Assembly: GCF_900177735.1 (NCBI RefSeq)
Contig: NZ_FXBB01000006.1
Span: forward strand, 20,775 to 84,774
Source: Dethiosulfovibrio salsuginis
GTDB taxonomy: Bacteria > Synergistota > Synergistia > Synergistales > Dethiosulfovibrionaceae
DNA: 64,000 nucleotides
Reading direction: 5' to 3'
Shown here in pieces: positions 44,451 through 53,702 of the stretch (positions are counted from its first letter, which is position 1; every line of letters begins with the position of its first letter). The notes beneath the pieces are model-generated. The model was not told where the DNA came from, ran no database searches, and was given only the letters and a program-made list of their open reading frames with translations. The translations under genes and the position numbers were made by a program.

Positions 44451-44456
44451 ATTATA
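44451..44456 (-). promoter_or_regulatory. Possible -10 of the BTAD regulator promoter
   Basis: TATAAT on the minus strand, about 39 bases before the GTG start. No convincing -35 or TTTGAC repeat is present here, so autoregulation through the same operator is not evident. Confidence 0.35.
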
Positions 44457-44564
44457 GACCAAAACCGGCCTTGACACACGGCAAAAAACCTCTACCGAGC
44501 TACCTCTTTGTCAGGATAGCAACCTGACTCTGCACAGTAATTGTAAGGTAAATTCGATATTTAT

Positions 44565-44594
44565 TTGACAGTTAGAAAATCCAGGTGCTACAAT
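44565..44594 (+). promoter_or_regulatory. Sigma-70 promoter of hutH
   Basis: TTGACA (44565-44570), an 18-base spacer and TACAAT (44589-44594). The leader to the hutH ATG is about 95 bases. A single TTTGACA is present, without 11-bp repeats. Confidence 0.7.
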
Positions 44595-44695
44595 AGGGGT
44601 GGCTCACGCTTTGATGTATTCTTTTCACCACAAAAGACTTTTATCGATCATCGAGCCATATCCCATCAGTTATTCCATTGGAGGTCTGAGCAGAC

Positions 44696-46228
44696 ATGAG
44701 AGGCACAGTGGTAATCGACGGACATTCGCTCACTTTACAGGATCTGGTCAACGTAGCCAGAAAAGGCTACAACGTAGAGGTTTCCCCGGAAGCCATTAAG
44801 AAGGTAAACACCGCTTCCGCGCTGATCCAGAAATGGGTTGACCAAAACAGAATCATCTACGGTGTAACCACCGGCTTTGGCGATCTGGCCACCGTCAAGG
44901 TTGACACCGCCAAATGTACCCTTCTGCAGGAAAACCTGCTTAAGAGCCACGCCGTAGGGGTCGGCGACCCTCTCCCCGTCGAGACCGTCAGAGCCATCAT
45001 GCTCCTCAGGCTAAACGGTTTAACCGCCGGACACTCGGGCATCACCATGGAGACCCTCACCCAGATGGTCAACTTTCTGAACCTTGATATCATCCCTCAT
45101 GTCCCTTCACAGGGTTCCGTGGGAGCAAGTGGAGATCTCTGCCCTCTCTCCCACATAGCGGTGGCCATGCTCGGAGACGGCGATGTATTCTATAAAGGCG
45201 TTCGTATGTCCGCCCTAGAGGGTATGAGTAAAGCGGGCCTCAAGCCGATCCACCTTCACCCCAAAGAGGGACTGGCGCTCAACAACGGTACAGCGGCCCT
45301 CACCGGCCTAGGTGCCCTCGCCCTTTGGGATTCCCTTACCCTGGCCAAGACCGCCGATATCGCCGGAGCCCTTTCGGTGGAGGCCCTTCACGGAGTTCCC
45401 TACGCTTTCGACGAGAGAACCCACTCAATCAGGCCTCACCAGGGACAGGTGGACGTCGCCAGCAACATGCGCAGACTGATAGGCGACAGCCAAATCATAG
45501 AGAAGTTCAAGCACGAGAGGGTACAGGACGCCTACTCACTCAGATGTATCCCCATAGTCCATGGAGCCAGCAGGAACGCCCTTCGGTTCATCAAAGAGAG
45601 CATCGAGCTTGAGATGAACTCGGTAACCGACAACCCCCTGATATTCCCCGAGACAGAGGACGTAATCAGCGGAGGAAACTTCCACGGCCAGCCGATAGCC
45701 CTTCCCATGGATTTCTTCGGCATAGCTGTGGCGGAGTTCGGAAGCATCTCAGAACGTCGGGTATCCAGGATGGTTGACAAGAGCCTGTCCAACGGCCTGC
45801 CTCCCTTCATCATCGGGGACAGCGGCGTCAACAGCGGCTTTATGATCACCCAGTACACCGCCGCGGCGGTCGTATCGGAGAACAAGACTCTCGCCCACCC
45901 CGCCTCGGTGGATTCGATCCCCACCTCGGCAAACCAGGAGGACCACGTCTCCATGGGATATTGGGCTTCCCTCAAGGGAACCAGGATACTTGAAAACGTC
46001 CAGAAGGTTCTGGGCATAGAGATCCTCTCCGCCTGCCAGGGAATAGACTTCTCCAAGCCACTTACCCCCGGTGCAGGAACCAAAGCCGCTTACGACCGTT
46101 TCCGTCAGGAAGTCCCCTTCCTGGAGAAGGACGCTTTCCTCTATCCTCTGATGGACCAGGCCATATCCATAGTAAAGTCCGGCTCTCTGGTCGAAGCGGT
46201 GGAAGCGGCCATAGGAGAACTAGCCTAA
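44696..46228 (+). CDS. hutH: Histidine ammonia-lyase
   Basis: The enzyme deaminates L-histidine to urocanate, the first step of histidine degradation. The tyrosine loop YGVTTGFG is at residues 55-62 and the MIO-forming motif GSVGASGD at 140-147, both canonical. Further marks are SVEALHGVPYAFDERTHSIR and the substrate contact region NPLIF. It is 510 residues long, the usual size. GGAGG lies upstream of the ATG. It leads the hut region but is separated from the next gene by a promoter and hairpin. Confidence 0.97.
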   Translation: MRGTVVIDGHSLTLQDLVNVARKGYNVEVSPEAIKKVNTASALIQKWVDQNRIIYGVTTGFGDLATVKVDTAKCTLLQENLLKSHAVGVGDPLPVETVRAIMLLRLNGLTAGHSGITMETLTQMVNFLNLDIIPHVPSQGSVGASGDLCPLSHIAVAMLGDGDVFYKGVRMSALEGMSKAGLKPIHLHPKEGLALNNGTAALTGLGALALWDSLTLAKTADIAGALSVEALHGVPYAFDERTHSIRPHQGQVDVASNMRRLIGDSQIIEKFKHERVQDAYSLRCIPIVHGASRNALRFIKESIELEMNSVTDNPLIFPETEDVISGGNFHGQPIALPMDFFGIAVAEFGSISERRVSRMVDKSLSNGLPPFIIGDSGVNSGFMITQYTAAAVVSENKTLAHPASVDSIPTSANQEDHVSMGYWASLKGTRILENVQKVLGIEILSACQGIDFSKPLTPGAGTKAAYDRFRQEVPFLEKDAFLYPLMDQAISIVKSGSLVEAVEAAIGELA

Positions 46229-46239
46229 ATAATTATACT

Positions 46240-46296
46240 TTGAACCACAGAGGTTTTACAGTACAATAGTGAGATGAGGCACCTAGACGGTGCCTC
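46240..46296 (+). promoter_or_regulatory. Promoter and hairpin ahead of the YuiF-type permease
   Basis: TTGAAC (46240-46245), a 16-base spacer and TACAAT (46262-46267) are followed by an 8-bp hairpin, GAGGCACC with GGTGCCTC (46276-46296), then TTTA. The hairpin may end hutH read-through or attenuate the permease transcript. Confidence 0.5.
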
Positions 46297-46340
46297 TTTA
46301 CAGGTCCGTCTCACACAAAAAAGACAAAGGGGGACGTTTA

Positions 46341-47651
46341 ATGCTCTTGCTAAATCCCGTGGTACTTTCGGTCAGCACCATGATAGTCCTGTGCCTTCTT
46401 AATCTTAACGTAATACTCGCGCTTTTAGTGGCCGCCATCGTGGCAGGGGTCACAGCTGGGATCCCCATAGGCCAGACCATGAGCGTCCTCATAGGCGGCA
46501 TGGGGGGAAACTCTGAGACAGCACTGAGCTATATCCTTCTGGGAGCTCTGGCGGTCGCCATCAGCCAGACAGGTCTCGCCAGCCTTCTCAGCGTAAAGCT
46601 AACCAAGGTTGTCAAGGACAAAAAGCACATGCTCCTTCTCATCATAGCAGGTGTGGCCTGTCTTTCTCAGAACCTAATCCCTGTCCACATAGCCTTCATC
46701 CCTATACTTATTCCGCCTCTGCTCGCCCTTTTCAACAGGCTTAAGCAGGACAGGAGAGCGGTAGCCTGTGCCCTTACCTTCGGGCTCAAGGCCCCTTACA
46801 TCGCTCTTCCTGCGGGATTCGGCCTCATCTTCCACGGCATAATCGCCAGAGAGATGACCGCAAACGGTATAGAGGTCGCGGCAGGAGACATCTGGCGTTC
46901 CGCCTGGATCCTGGGAGCGGGCATGATCATAGGCCTTCTGGTGGCTATCTTCATATCCTACAACAAAGACAGAGACTACGAGGATAGGGCAGTCGCCGGC
47001 CTCGAGGAGGTCAAAGAGATCCCCGAACACATGACGGCATCTCACTGGATGACCCTCATCGCCGTTATAGTGGCCTTCGTGATCCAGCTTCAGACCAGCT
47101 CCCTTCCTCTCGGAGCGGTAGCGGCTCTCGGCATAATGGTAGCAACAGGAGCCCTTAAGTGGAAGAGCCTCGACAACGTAATGTCCGGCGGACTTGGCAT
47201 CATGGGAATGATCGCCATAATCATGCTGGTAGCGGCGGGCTACGGTTCGGTTATAAGGGAGACCAAGGCGGTCGACCTTCTGGTCGAGAGCGTCGTCGGC
47301 ATGGTAGGTGGAAGCCAGCTCTACGGTGCCCTCGTAATGCTCACAGTAGGACTTCTGGTCACCATGGGAATCGGAACCTCCTTCGGGACCATCCCTGTCA
47401 TAGCGGCCATATACTGCCCTCTGGCCATTAAGCTCGGCTTCTCACCTGCGGCCACGGTGTGCCTAATCGCCGCCGCAGCGGCCCTCGGGGACGCCGGATC
47501 TCCCGCTTCCGACTCGACACTCGGGCCCACCGCCGGACTCAACGCCGACGGACAGCACGACCACATCTGGGACACCTGTGTTCCCACGTTCCTGCACTAC
47601 AACCTCCTGCTCATCGCCTTCGGCATGGTGGGTGCGTTGGTAATATTCTAA
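46341..47651 (+). CDS. YuiF/NhaC-like permease, probable histidine transporter
   Basis: A 436-residue membrane protein of the Na+/H+ antiporter superfamily branch (YuiF type) used by many bacteria for amino acids. It has about 11 hydrophobic segments, including a glycine-rich GIPIGQTMSVLIGGMGGNSE and ALGDAGSPASDSTLGPTAGL. The frame opens at 46290, but the ATG at 46341 follows AAGGGGG. Its place directly after hutH makes histidine the likely substrate. This is inferred from context, not from sequence. Confidence 0.85.
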   Translation: MLLLNPVVLSVSTMIVLCLLNLNVILALLVAAIVAGVTAGIPIGQTMSVLIGGMGGNSETALSYILLGALAVAISQTGLASLLSVKLTKVVKDKKHMLLLIIAGVACLSQNLIPVHIAFIPILIPPLLALFNRLKQDRRAVACALTFGLKAPYIALPAGFGLIFHGIIAREMTANGIEVAAGDIWRSAWILGAGMIIGLLVAIFISYNKDRDYEDRAVAGLEEVKEIPEHMTASHWMTLIAVIVAFVIQLQTSSLPLGAVAALGIMVATGALKWKSLDNVMSGGLGIMGMIAIIMLVAAGYGSVIRETKAVDLLVESVVGMVGGSQLYGALVMLTVGLLVTMGIGTSFGTIPVIAAIYCPLAIKLGFSPAATVCLIAAAAALGDAGSPASDSTLGPTAGLNADGQHDHIWDTCVPTFLHYNLLLIAFGMVGALVIF

Positions 47652-47686
47652 ACTCAGAGACAATTCAAAAGAGACGGACCTCTCTA

Positions 47687-47718
47687 AGAAAGCCCAGGCG
47701 ATTTCGCCTGGGCTTTCT
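47687..47718 (+). terminator. Terminator after the permease gene
   Basis: AGAAAGCCCAGGCG and its perfect complement with an ATTT loop, 36 bases after the stop. Confidence 0.85.
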
Positions 47719-47779
47719 GCTATAATCAAATAAGAATTTGACCGTGACACCACTTTATAGTCAGGAAGGGGACATATCG

Positions 47780-49888
47780 ATGAAACTAGGCCTAAAGGGT
47801 AAAATGTTATGGCTGATATTGCCGCTGACTCTGGGGACTTTCGTAGTAGCCATGGGGACAATCACCACCGTTGCTAAAAACGCCTCACTAAGGGATGCGG
47901 CAGCCCTTGCCCAGGAGATGGGCGAGAGATACGCCAGAAGCGTAGAATCCCGAATAGACTCGGCTATGGCACAGGCGGAGGTGCTCGCCCAGACGATGTT
48001 GGCCATCCATACGTCCGACCTCGAGGACAAAAGGCATACCGCCTTTGAGGTGCTAAAGCTCACGGCGGAGTCCGATCCTTCCCTACAGGGAGCTTGGACT
48101 GTCTGGGAACCTAACGCCTTCGACGGAAAAGACGGCGAGTTTTCCGGCAAAGAAGGCCACGACGGGACGGGAAGACTGATTCCCTACTTCACCAGATCTC
48201 AAGGAAAGGTGATACTGGATATATGTGTCGACTACGACGACGCTGAGTATTATCAAGGCTCCTTTAAAACCGGTCTCCAGGTCGTGGCCGAACCGGCGTC
48301 CTGGCCTGTCGAAGGGGTCGACGTTATGATGACCAGCCTCTCCGTCCCTATAAAGGTAAACGGAAAGGTACTGGGAGTTGCGGGAGTGGATATCGCCCTA
48401 TCGGACCTGGAAAAAGAGCTCAACCTGGTGAAACCTATGGAAACCGGCTTCGTTTCTCTCGTATCTAACAGCGGGATATACGTCACATTTCCAGACCAGG
48501 AAAGGATAGGTACCGTTCTCAGGCAAAGCGACCTCCTCCCCAAAATAAAGCGTGGGGAAACGGTACACCAGATAAACACCTCTGTTCACACTAAAGCGGA
48601 GGCCTACAGGGTCTTCCTCCCCGTAACCCTGAGAAACGTTAAGCTTCCCTGGTCGGTTCAAACGGTGCTCCCTCTTGAGAGGATATACGAAAATTCCCGA
48701 CGAATTGCCCTCTTAGGGGGCATCGCAGGCCTTTTTGCGATCATTCTTATAGTGTTCTCGGTGACTATATTCGCCAGCAGACTGACAAAGCCGCTGGCAA
48801 AGGCGGCGATGCTGGCGGAAAAAGCGGGCAAGGGAGACCTATCGTTCGAGCAGGAGGATTTCGGTGCTTTCTCACAGGACGAGGTAGGTCAGCTATCGAA
48901 AGGCCTCGCGTCGATGGTCATATCTCTGAGGGAAGCCATGACCGCCATATCGGAGGAATCCCAGAATATAGCGGAGGGAGCCACCTCTTTAGCCGCTATG
49001 TCCGAGGAGACCAACGCATCGATGGAAGAGGTCCTATCGTCGGTGGAGCAGGTAACCCATAACTCCCGCTCAAACGCAGAGGCGTTAGCGGATAACAGCT
49101 CTGCGGTGGACACCATAGCCTCCGCCGCCAGGCTTGGCGCGGAAAACGCTAACTCCGGTGCCGATCTGACCACCAAGACCAGGGAGCAGACCGACCAGGC
49201 CGCAAAAGCAATGAACTCGGTCACCGAACGTATATCGACGGTGGGCCGGAAGACCGAGGAAACCGCAAAAAACATTCACATGCTTCACGGCTCCGTCGAC
49301 GCCATCTCCGGCTTTGTCGCCACCATCACCACAATAGCGGACCAGACAAACCTGCTAGCCCTCAACGCAGCCATAGAGGCGGCGAGAGCAGGAGAGGCAG
49401 GACGGGGTTTCGCCGTCGTAGCCGACGAGGTCAGAAAGCTGGCGGAGGAATCGGCCAACGCTGCGACAGAGGTCTCCAGACTGATAAATGAGCTTCAAAG
49501 AAACGCCGACGAATCGAAGAGAATAACCTCCGAAACCGATAAAATAGTCGAGGAAACCGTGGCCGAGGCTGGCGACGCGGCGGATAAGCTGGATAAATCC
49601 CTCCGTCGAATAGAGGAGATAGAGAAAGCGATCCACCAGCTTGCCTCCGTATCCCAGACTCAGGCTGATTCTAGCGAAAACATAGCAAAGGCCATAGACA
49701 CCATAGCTAACGCTAACGAAGAAACGGTGTCTATGGTTAACACCATAAAATCGGCGACCACAGAGACAGCAAGGGCGGCGGAAACCGTCGCATTCCAGGC
49801 CCAGGAGATGGCCCAAAGCGCCAGCAACCTAAGGTCCATGGTGGACCGATTCTCCCTTAAAAAATCGACCTTGCCGGCGAAAAAATAG
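47780..49888 (+). CDS. Methyl-accepting chemotaxis protein with Cache-type sensor
   Basis: A 702-residue chemoreceptor. A first membrane helix (about 11-33) is followed by a roughly 260-residue extracytoplasmic double-Cache-like domain ([39 protein letters not shown] in part). After the second helix ([20 protein letters not shown]) come a HAMP linker and a signalling domain with the hairpin tip [20 protein letters not shown]. Cache receptors often sense amino acids; the hut context makes histidine or a breakdown product a fair guess. The ATG at 47780 follows AAGGGG. Confidence 0.93.
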   Translation: MKLGLKGKMLWLILPLTLGTFVVAMGTITTVAKNASLRDAAALAQEMGERYARSVESRIDSAMAQAEVLAQTMLAIHTSDLEDKRHTAFEVLKLTAESDPSLQGAWTVWEPNAFDGKDGEFSGKEGHDGTGRLIPYFTRSQGKVILDICVDYDDAEYYQGSFKTGLQVVAEPASWPVEGVDVMMTSLSVPIKVNGKVLGVAGVDIALSDLEKELNLVKPMETGFVSLVSNSGIYVTFPDQERIGTVLRQSDLLPKIKRGETVHQINTSVHTKAEAYRVFLPVTLRNVKLPWSVQTVLPLERIYENSRRIALLGGIAGLFAIILIVFSVTIFASRLTKPLAKAAMLAEKAGKGDLSFEQEDFGAFSQDEVGQLSKGLASMVISLREAMTAISEESQNIAEGATSLAAMSEETNASMEEVLSSVEQVTHNSRSNAEALADNSSAVDTIASAARLGAENANSGADLTTKTREQTDQAAKAMNSVTERISTVGRKTEETAKNIHMLHGSVDAISGFVATITTIADQTNLLALNAAIEAARAGEAGRGFAVVADEVRKLAEESANAATEVSRLINELQRNADESKRITSETDKIVEETVAEAGDAADKLDKSLRRIEEIEKAIHQLASVSQTQADSSENIAKAIDTIANANEETVSMVNTIKSATTETARAAETVAFQAQEMAQSASNLRSMVDRFSLKKSTLPAKK

Positions 49889-49894
49889 TCCCAC

Positions 49895-49925
49895 AAAAAG
49901 GCATCCCTTTGGGTGCCTTTTTTCG
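49895..49925 (+). terminator. Terminator after the chemoreceptor gene
   Basis: AAAAAGGCATCCC pairs with GGGTGCCTTTTT with one bulged base, followed by a T run. Confidence 0.75.
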
Positions 49926-49954
49926 TTGACAATCGATCCAATATAGGATACTTT
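49926..49954 (+). promoter_or_regulatory. Sigma-70 promoter of the iclR-hut segment
   Basis: TTGACA (49926-49931), a 17-base spacer and TACTTT (49949-49954), directly downstream of the chemoreceptor terminator. Confidence 0.65.
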
Positions 49955-49970
49955 ATAGCTACACCACATA

Positions 49971-49987
49971 TGAGACAACCTGTCCCA
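49971..49987. promoter_or_regulatory. Putative IclR operator
   Basis: The imperfect palindrome TGAGACA-ACC-TGTCCCA (6 of 7 arm positions match) lies between the -10 and the iclR start, where a regulator could repress its own gene. I did not find a second copy in front of ftcD or hutH. Confidence 0.4.
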
Positions 49988-50004
49988 TTTCAGGGAGGTT
50001 AGCG

Positions 50005-50739
50005 ATGAACGATCCAAAAGAACGGCTTGACGCCGTAGGCAAGGTGGTTCAGATCATGGACCTCCTCTGCACCTCCGACGAAACCCTCACCATCCGTGAA
50101 ATAGAGACCAGATCGGGAATACCTCGAAGCACGGTCCACCGTTTTTTAACATCTCTGGAGCAACAGGAGTGGGTCTACAGAGACACCCACTCGGACAGCT
50201 ACCGCCCAGGAATAAGGTTTTTTCTGCTTCACAACCTAGGGACTTTCTACCAAGAGCTGACGGAAATAGCGGACCCCATAATGAACGAACTGGTAAAGAC
50301 GACGGGGAAAACCGCCATAATGAGCGTCCTGGAGGGAACCACAGGGCTCTGTATCCACACAGTGGAGCCGTTGCTATCGATGAAGTTCGTAGCCCACAAG
50401 GGAATGACAATTCCTCTTCACACCGGAGCGACGGGAAAGGTCCTGCTGGCGTTCTGCAAAGACAGGACCAGAGACAGAATACTGTCCTCCATGACCGACC
50501 AAGGGAGAGCAAGTTCTCTGAGACATCAGATAGAGACGATCAGGGCCCAGGGGTACGCCGTAAGCAAGGAAGAATGGATAGAGCACGCAGGGGATATCAG
50601 CGTTCCGGTGTTCGACTCTAAAGGCTTTTTCGTCGCCCAACTGGGGATAGCTGGACTAGCTTCCAGCTTCGACGATCACGAAGAGGAATTGCTAAAGTTG
50701 GTTAGAGACGGGGCATCTAAAATAGCCAAGTCCCTGTAA
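50005..50739 (+). CDS. IclR family transcriptional regulator
   Basis: A 244-residue regulator with an N-terminal winged helix-turn-helix (LTIREIETRSGIPRSTVHRF, residues about 31-50) and a C-terminal GAF-like effector domain (PLHTGATGKVLLAF). It is placed between the chemoreceptor and ftcD. It probably controls the downstream ftcD-hutI-fchA-hutU-yjiH-hutG block, perhaps sensing urocanate or formiminoglutamate; the ligand is an inference. AGGGAGG precedes the ATG. Confidence 0.92.
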   Translation: MNDPKERLDAVGKVVQIMDLLCTSDETLTIREIETRSGIPRSTVHRFLTSLEQQEWVYRDTHSDSYRPGIRFFLLHNLGTFYQELTEIADPIMNELVKTTGKTAIMSVLEGTTGLCIHTVEPLLSMKFVAHKGMTIPLHTGATGKVLLAFCKDRTRDRILSSMTDQGRASSLRHQIETIRAQGYAVSKEEWIEHAGDISVPVFDSKGFFVAQLGIAGLASSFDDHEEELLKLVRDGASKIAKSL

Positions 50740-50750
50740 CATAGAAAAAA

Positions 50751-50770
50751 GGCACCCCATAAGGGGGCCT
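50751..50770 (+). promoter_or_regulatory. Intercistronic hairpin iclR-ftcD
   Basis: GGCACCCC can pair with GGGGGCC across ATAA with one bulge. No T run follows, so a role in message stability or partial attenuation is more likely than full termination. Confidence 0.35.
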
Positions 50771-50792
50771 AAAATCAGGAGGTAGAAGAGCA

Positions 50793-51710
50793 ATGGCAAA
50801 GCAGCTTATCGAATGTGTGCCTAATTTCAGCGAAGGTCGTAGACAGGACGTTATCGAGGCCATAGTCAAGCCCTTTAAAGAGCAGAAAGGTTGCTATCTC
50901 TTCGACTACCGCGCCGACGAAGACCACAATCGTCTGGTGGTCAGCTTAGCGGGAGAGCCCCAGGCCATATGCGACGCCGTTATGGCTGCTTCAAAGGTGG
51001 CGGTGGAGAAAATCGACCTCAACACCCACCAGGGAGCCCATCCTCGCATGGGAGCTGTCGACGTAATACCTTTCACACCTATCAGCGGCATCTCTATGGA
51101 GGAGTGTGTCGAGCTCTCCAGAGACTTCGGCAAGAGGTTCCACGAAGAGCTTAACGTGCCGGTCTACTACTACGAGGACGCAGCGATCCGCCCCGACAGG
51201 ACCAGGCTTGAGGTCATCCGTAAGGGCCAGTACGAAGGTCTTAAAGAGGAGATCACCAAGCCCGAGCGTCATCCCGACCTTGGCGAGCCCAAGCTTCACC
51301 CCACCGCTGGCGCTACCGTCATAGGAGCCAGAAAGTTCCTGGTGGCCTTCAACGTAAACCTCAACACCACCGACGTAGAGATAGCCAAGACCATAGGCAA
51401 GAGGGTCAGATCCTCCGGCGGCGGCTTCACCGCTGTAAAGGGAATCGGCCTCGCCCTTGAGGACAAAGGCATGGTCCAAGTCAGCATGAACATCGTCGAC
51501 TACGACAAGACCGCCATCTACCGTGCCCTCGAGTTCATCCGTATGGAGGCCGCAAGGTGGGGAGTCACTGTGAACGGCACGGAGGTATACGGCATGATCC
51601 CTATCGCCGCTATGCTTGACAGCGCTGCCTACTACATGCAGATAGACGATTTCGACCCCAACCAGGTCCTGGAGCTCAAGCTTCTGGAGCTCATGAGAGA
51701 GGAAAACTGA
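50793..51710 (+). CDS. ftcD: Glutamate formimidoyltransferase
   Basis: The enzyme transfers the formimino group of formiminoglutamate to tetrahydrofolate, releasing glutamate. The N-terminal signature LIECVPNFSEGRRQDVIEAI and the NTHQGAHPRMGAVDVIPFTP block are diagnostic. At 305 residues it is the transferase part only; the cyclodeaminase that is fused to it in animals is encoded separately as fchA two genes later. AGGAGGT precedes the ATG. hutI follows after two bases. Confidence 0.96.
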   Translation: MAKQLIECVPNFSEGRRQDVIEAIVKPFKEQKGCYLFDYRADEDHNRLVVSLAGEPQAICDAVMAASKVAVEKIDLNTHQGAHPRMGAVDVIPFTPISGISMEECVELSRDFGKRFHEELNVPVYYYEDAAIRPDRTRLEVIRKGQYEGLKEEITKPERHPDLGEPKLHPTAGATVIGARKFLVAFNVNLNTTDVEIAKTIGKRVRSSGGGFTAVKGIGLALEDKGMVQVSMNIVDYDKTAIYRALEFIRMEAARWGVTVNGTEVYGMIPIAAMLDSAAYYMQIDDFDPNQVLELKLLELMREEN

Positions 51711-51712
51711 TC

Positions 51713-52957
51713 ATGACGGCCACCCTTTATCGCAACGCCTACATAGTAACCCCTATAGGCGGCGACTCGCCTCTGGCCGGTCCCGATCAGGGCCGGGTGG
51801 CGACGTACGAAAAGGGAGCCCTGCTTTGCGAAAACGGCATCATCGTCGCGGTTGGGGACGAGAGTTCTGTGCTCCCTAAAGCGGACGAGATGGACGTGGA
51901 TATGGAGGTCGATTGCGAGGGAACCTGTATGATCCCGGGCTTCGTCGATCCTCACACCCACATCTGCTTCGCCAAGCGCAGGGAAAAGGAATTCTCCATG
52001 AGACTGGCGGGGACACCCTACCTGGAGATACTGAAAGCCGGCGGAGGCATACTGTCGTCGGTGAGGTCGGTCCAGGAGGCCACCGAGGAGCAGCTGTTCG
52101 ATACCACCCTCGAAAACGTCCTCTCCGCCCTCAACTTCGGCACCACCACCATGGAGATAAAAAGCGGCTACGGACTTACCACCGAGGCGGAGCTGAAGAT
52201 GCTGTCGGTCATAGACCGTATCGCCAGAGAGACCCCACTGGACGTAGTCCCAACCTTCATGGGAGCCCATGCGGTCCCTATGGAGTACAAGGACAACCCC
52301 GACAGGTTCGTGGATATCCTCATAAACGAGATGCTCCCTGCGGTAAAATCCCAGGGAATCGCAGCATACTGCGACGTCTTCTGCGAGGAAGGGGTTTTCT
52401 CCGTCGAGCAGAGCAAACGGATACTGGAGGCGGCCAAGACCCAAGGGTTCCTCCTAAGGATCCACGCCGATGAGGTCCACGACACAGGGGGAGCAGGACT
52501 GGCGGCGGAGCTGAACACCGTATCGGCGGAACACCTTCTTGCGGCCAATGAGGACAACCTCAGGGCAATGGCTGCAAAAGGGGTCATGGCGGACGTACTT
52601 CCCGCCACAGCCTACAGCCTTAAAAAACCCTACGCTCCGGTCAGAAAAATGATAGAGCTAGGCGTGCCGGTTGCCCTGGCCACAGACTGCAACCCCGGAT
52701 CCTGCTTCACCGAGTCAATGCCCTTCATCTTCGGCCTGGGAGTGATGAACATGAACATGACCATCGAGGAAGCTCTGGTTGCAACAACACTTAACCCGGC
52801 TTGGTCCTTAGGGCTACAGGACAAAGTGGGAAGCCTGGAGGTCGGCAAGCAGGCGGACTTCCTGCTTTTAGACGGTGAAACCCCCGCAATACTGGCCTAC
52901 CACGCAGGGGTCTCCCCTGTGGTTGAGGTCTACAAAAAAGGCGTCTACGTCGCCTAA
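51713..52957 (+). CDS. hutI: Imidazolonepropionase
   Basis: An amidohydrolase-fold metalloenzyme that hydrolyses 4-imidazolone-5-propionate to formiminoglutamate. Metal ligands are in DPHTHICF near residue 80; other marks are KSGYGLTTEAELKML, IHADEVHDTGGA, SAEHLL and ATDCNPGSC. It is 414 residues long, typical for the family. It starts two bases after the ftcD stop with no strong ribosome-binding site of its own apart from GAGAGG, implying coupling. Confidence 0.96.
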   Translation: MTATLYRNAYIVTPIGGDSPLAGPDQGRVATYEKGALLCENGIIVAVGDESSVLPKADEMDVDMEVDCEGTCMIPGFVDPHTHICFAKRREKEFSMRLAGTPYLEILKAGGGILSSVRSVQEATEEQLFDTTLENVLSALNFGTTTMEIKSGYGLTTEAELKMLSVIDRIARETPLDVVPTFMGAHAVPMEYKDNPDRFVDILINEMLPAVKSQGIAAYCDVFCEEGVFSVEQSKRILEAAKTQGFLLRIHADEVHDTGGAGLAAELNTVSAEHLLAANEDNLRAMAAKGVMADVLPATAYSLKKPYAPVRKMIELGVPVALATDCNPGSCFTESMPFIFGLGVMNMNMTIEEALVATTLNPAWSLGLQDKVGSLEVGKQADFLLLDGETPAILAYHAGVSPVVEVYKKGVYVA

Positions 52958-52991
52958 AACCTTCTCTCAGACGGAAAGGGGAAATATATAA

Positions 52992-53621
52992 ATGAAACTT
53001 TCAGACCTTACTGTAAAAGGCTTCGTCGAGGAACTGGCTTCCGAATCTCCCGCCCCCGGCGGCGGCAGCGTAGCGGCACTAGCTGGCTCCCTCGGAGCGG
53101 CTCTCAGCGTCATGGTCGCAGGATTAACTGTAGGCAAGGAGAAATACAAAGACAACTGGGAGATCATGGAGAAGGTTCAGGCCGATGGCACAGCCCTTCA
53201 GAACCGCTTCCTAGAGCTTATGGAAGAGGATACCGAGGCATTCAACGGCTTCATGGCCGCTATGAAAATGCCTAAGGCCACCGACGAGGAGAAGGCGGCT
53301 CGCTCCAAGGCAATGCAGGAAGCCACCAAAAAGGCCATAGAGGTTCCCTTCGAGACCATGAAGGAATGTGCCGCCATGGTAAAGCTGGCCGACATCGCAA
53401 GCACCAAAGGCAACCCCAACGCCGTCACCGACGCCGGCAGTGCGGCGGTGCTCGCAAGAGCCGCGGCGGTAGCGGCCTCCTACAACGTGAAGATAAACCT
53501 CATGGGACTCAAGGACGAGGCCTTCGCTGCGAAGATCAGATCCGAGATGGAAGAAACCCTTAAAAACATCGAGACTTCCGTGGCTGCCATAGAGAGTTCC
53601 GTCGAGGCATCCATAAGCTAA
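52992..53621 (+). CDS. fchA: Formimidoyltetrahydrofolate cyclodeaminase
   Basis: A 209-residue enzyme of the FTCD_C fold that converts 5-formimino-tetrahydrofolate to 5,10-methenyl-tetrahydrofolate and ammonia. The signature SPAPGGGSVAALAGSLGAAL lies at about residues 18-37; TDAGSAAVLARAAAVAASYN is the second conserved block. It completes the FtcD route, saving the one-carbon unit. AAAGGGG lies upstream of the ATG. The family also includes methenyl-THF cyclohydrolases, but the context favours the deaminase. Confidence 0.92.
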   Translation: MKLSDLTVKGFVEELASESPAPGGGSVAALAGSLGAALSVMVAGLTVGKEKYKDNWEIMEKVQADGTALQNRFLELMEEDTEAFNGFMAAMKMPKATDEEKAARSKAMQEATKKAIEVPFETMKECAAMVKLADIASTKGNPNAVTDAGSAAVLARAAAVAASYNVKINLMGLKDEAFAAKIRSEMEETLKNIETSVAAIESSVEASIS

Positions 53622-53632
53622 TATAAAAAAAC

Positions 53633-53674
53633 GCCGTCGTCGGGGAACTCTGCCAAGATCCCCCCGACGACGGC
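53633..53674 (+). promoter_or_regulatory. Intercistronic hairpin fchA-hutU
   Basis: GCCGTCGTCGGGG pairs perfectly with CCCCGACGACGGC across a 16-base loop. No T run follows, so it may be a processing or stability element inside the hut transcript. Confidence 0.55.
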
Positions 53675-53702
53675 TCATCCTAAAACATGGAGGCATTCTA
53701 AC

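Noticed and set aside
44565..44594. TTTGACA at the hutH promoter as a member of the SARP repeat set
   Set aside because: Only one copy is present, no partner lies 11 bp away, and it serves as a normal -35 with an 18-base spacer.
47737..47743. TTTGACC before the chemoreceptor gene as a further SARP site
   Set aside because: A single copy without 11-bp repeats and no good -10 at the required distance.
53633..53674. Intercistronic hairpins in the hut block as full terminators or CRISPR-like repeats
   Set aside because: They have no T runs, differ from one another in sequence and are not regularly spaced.
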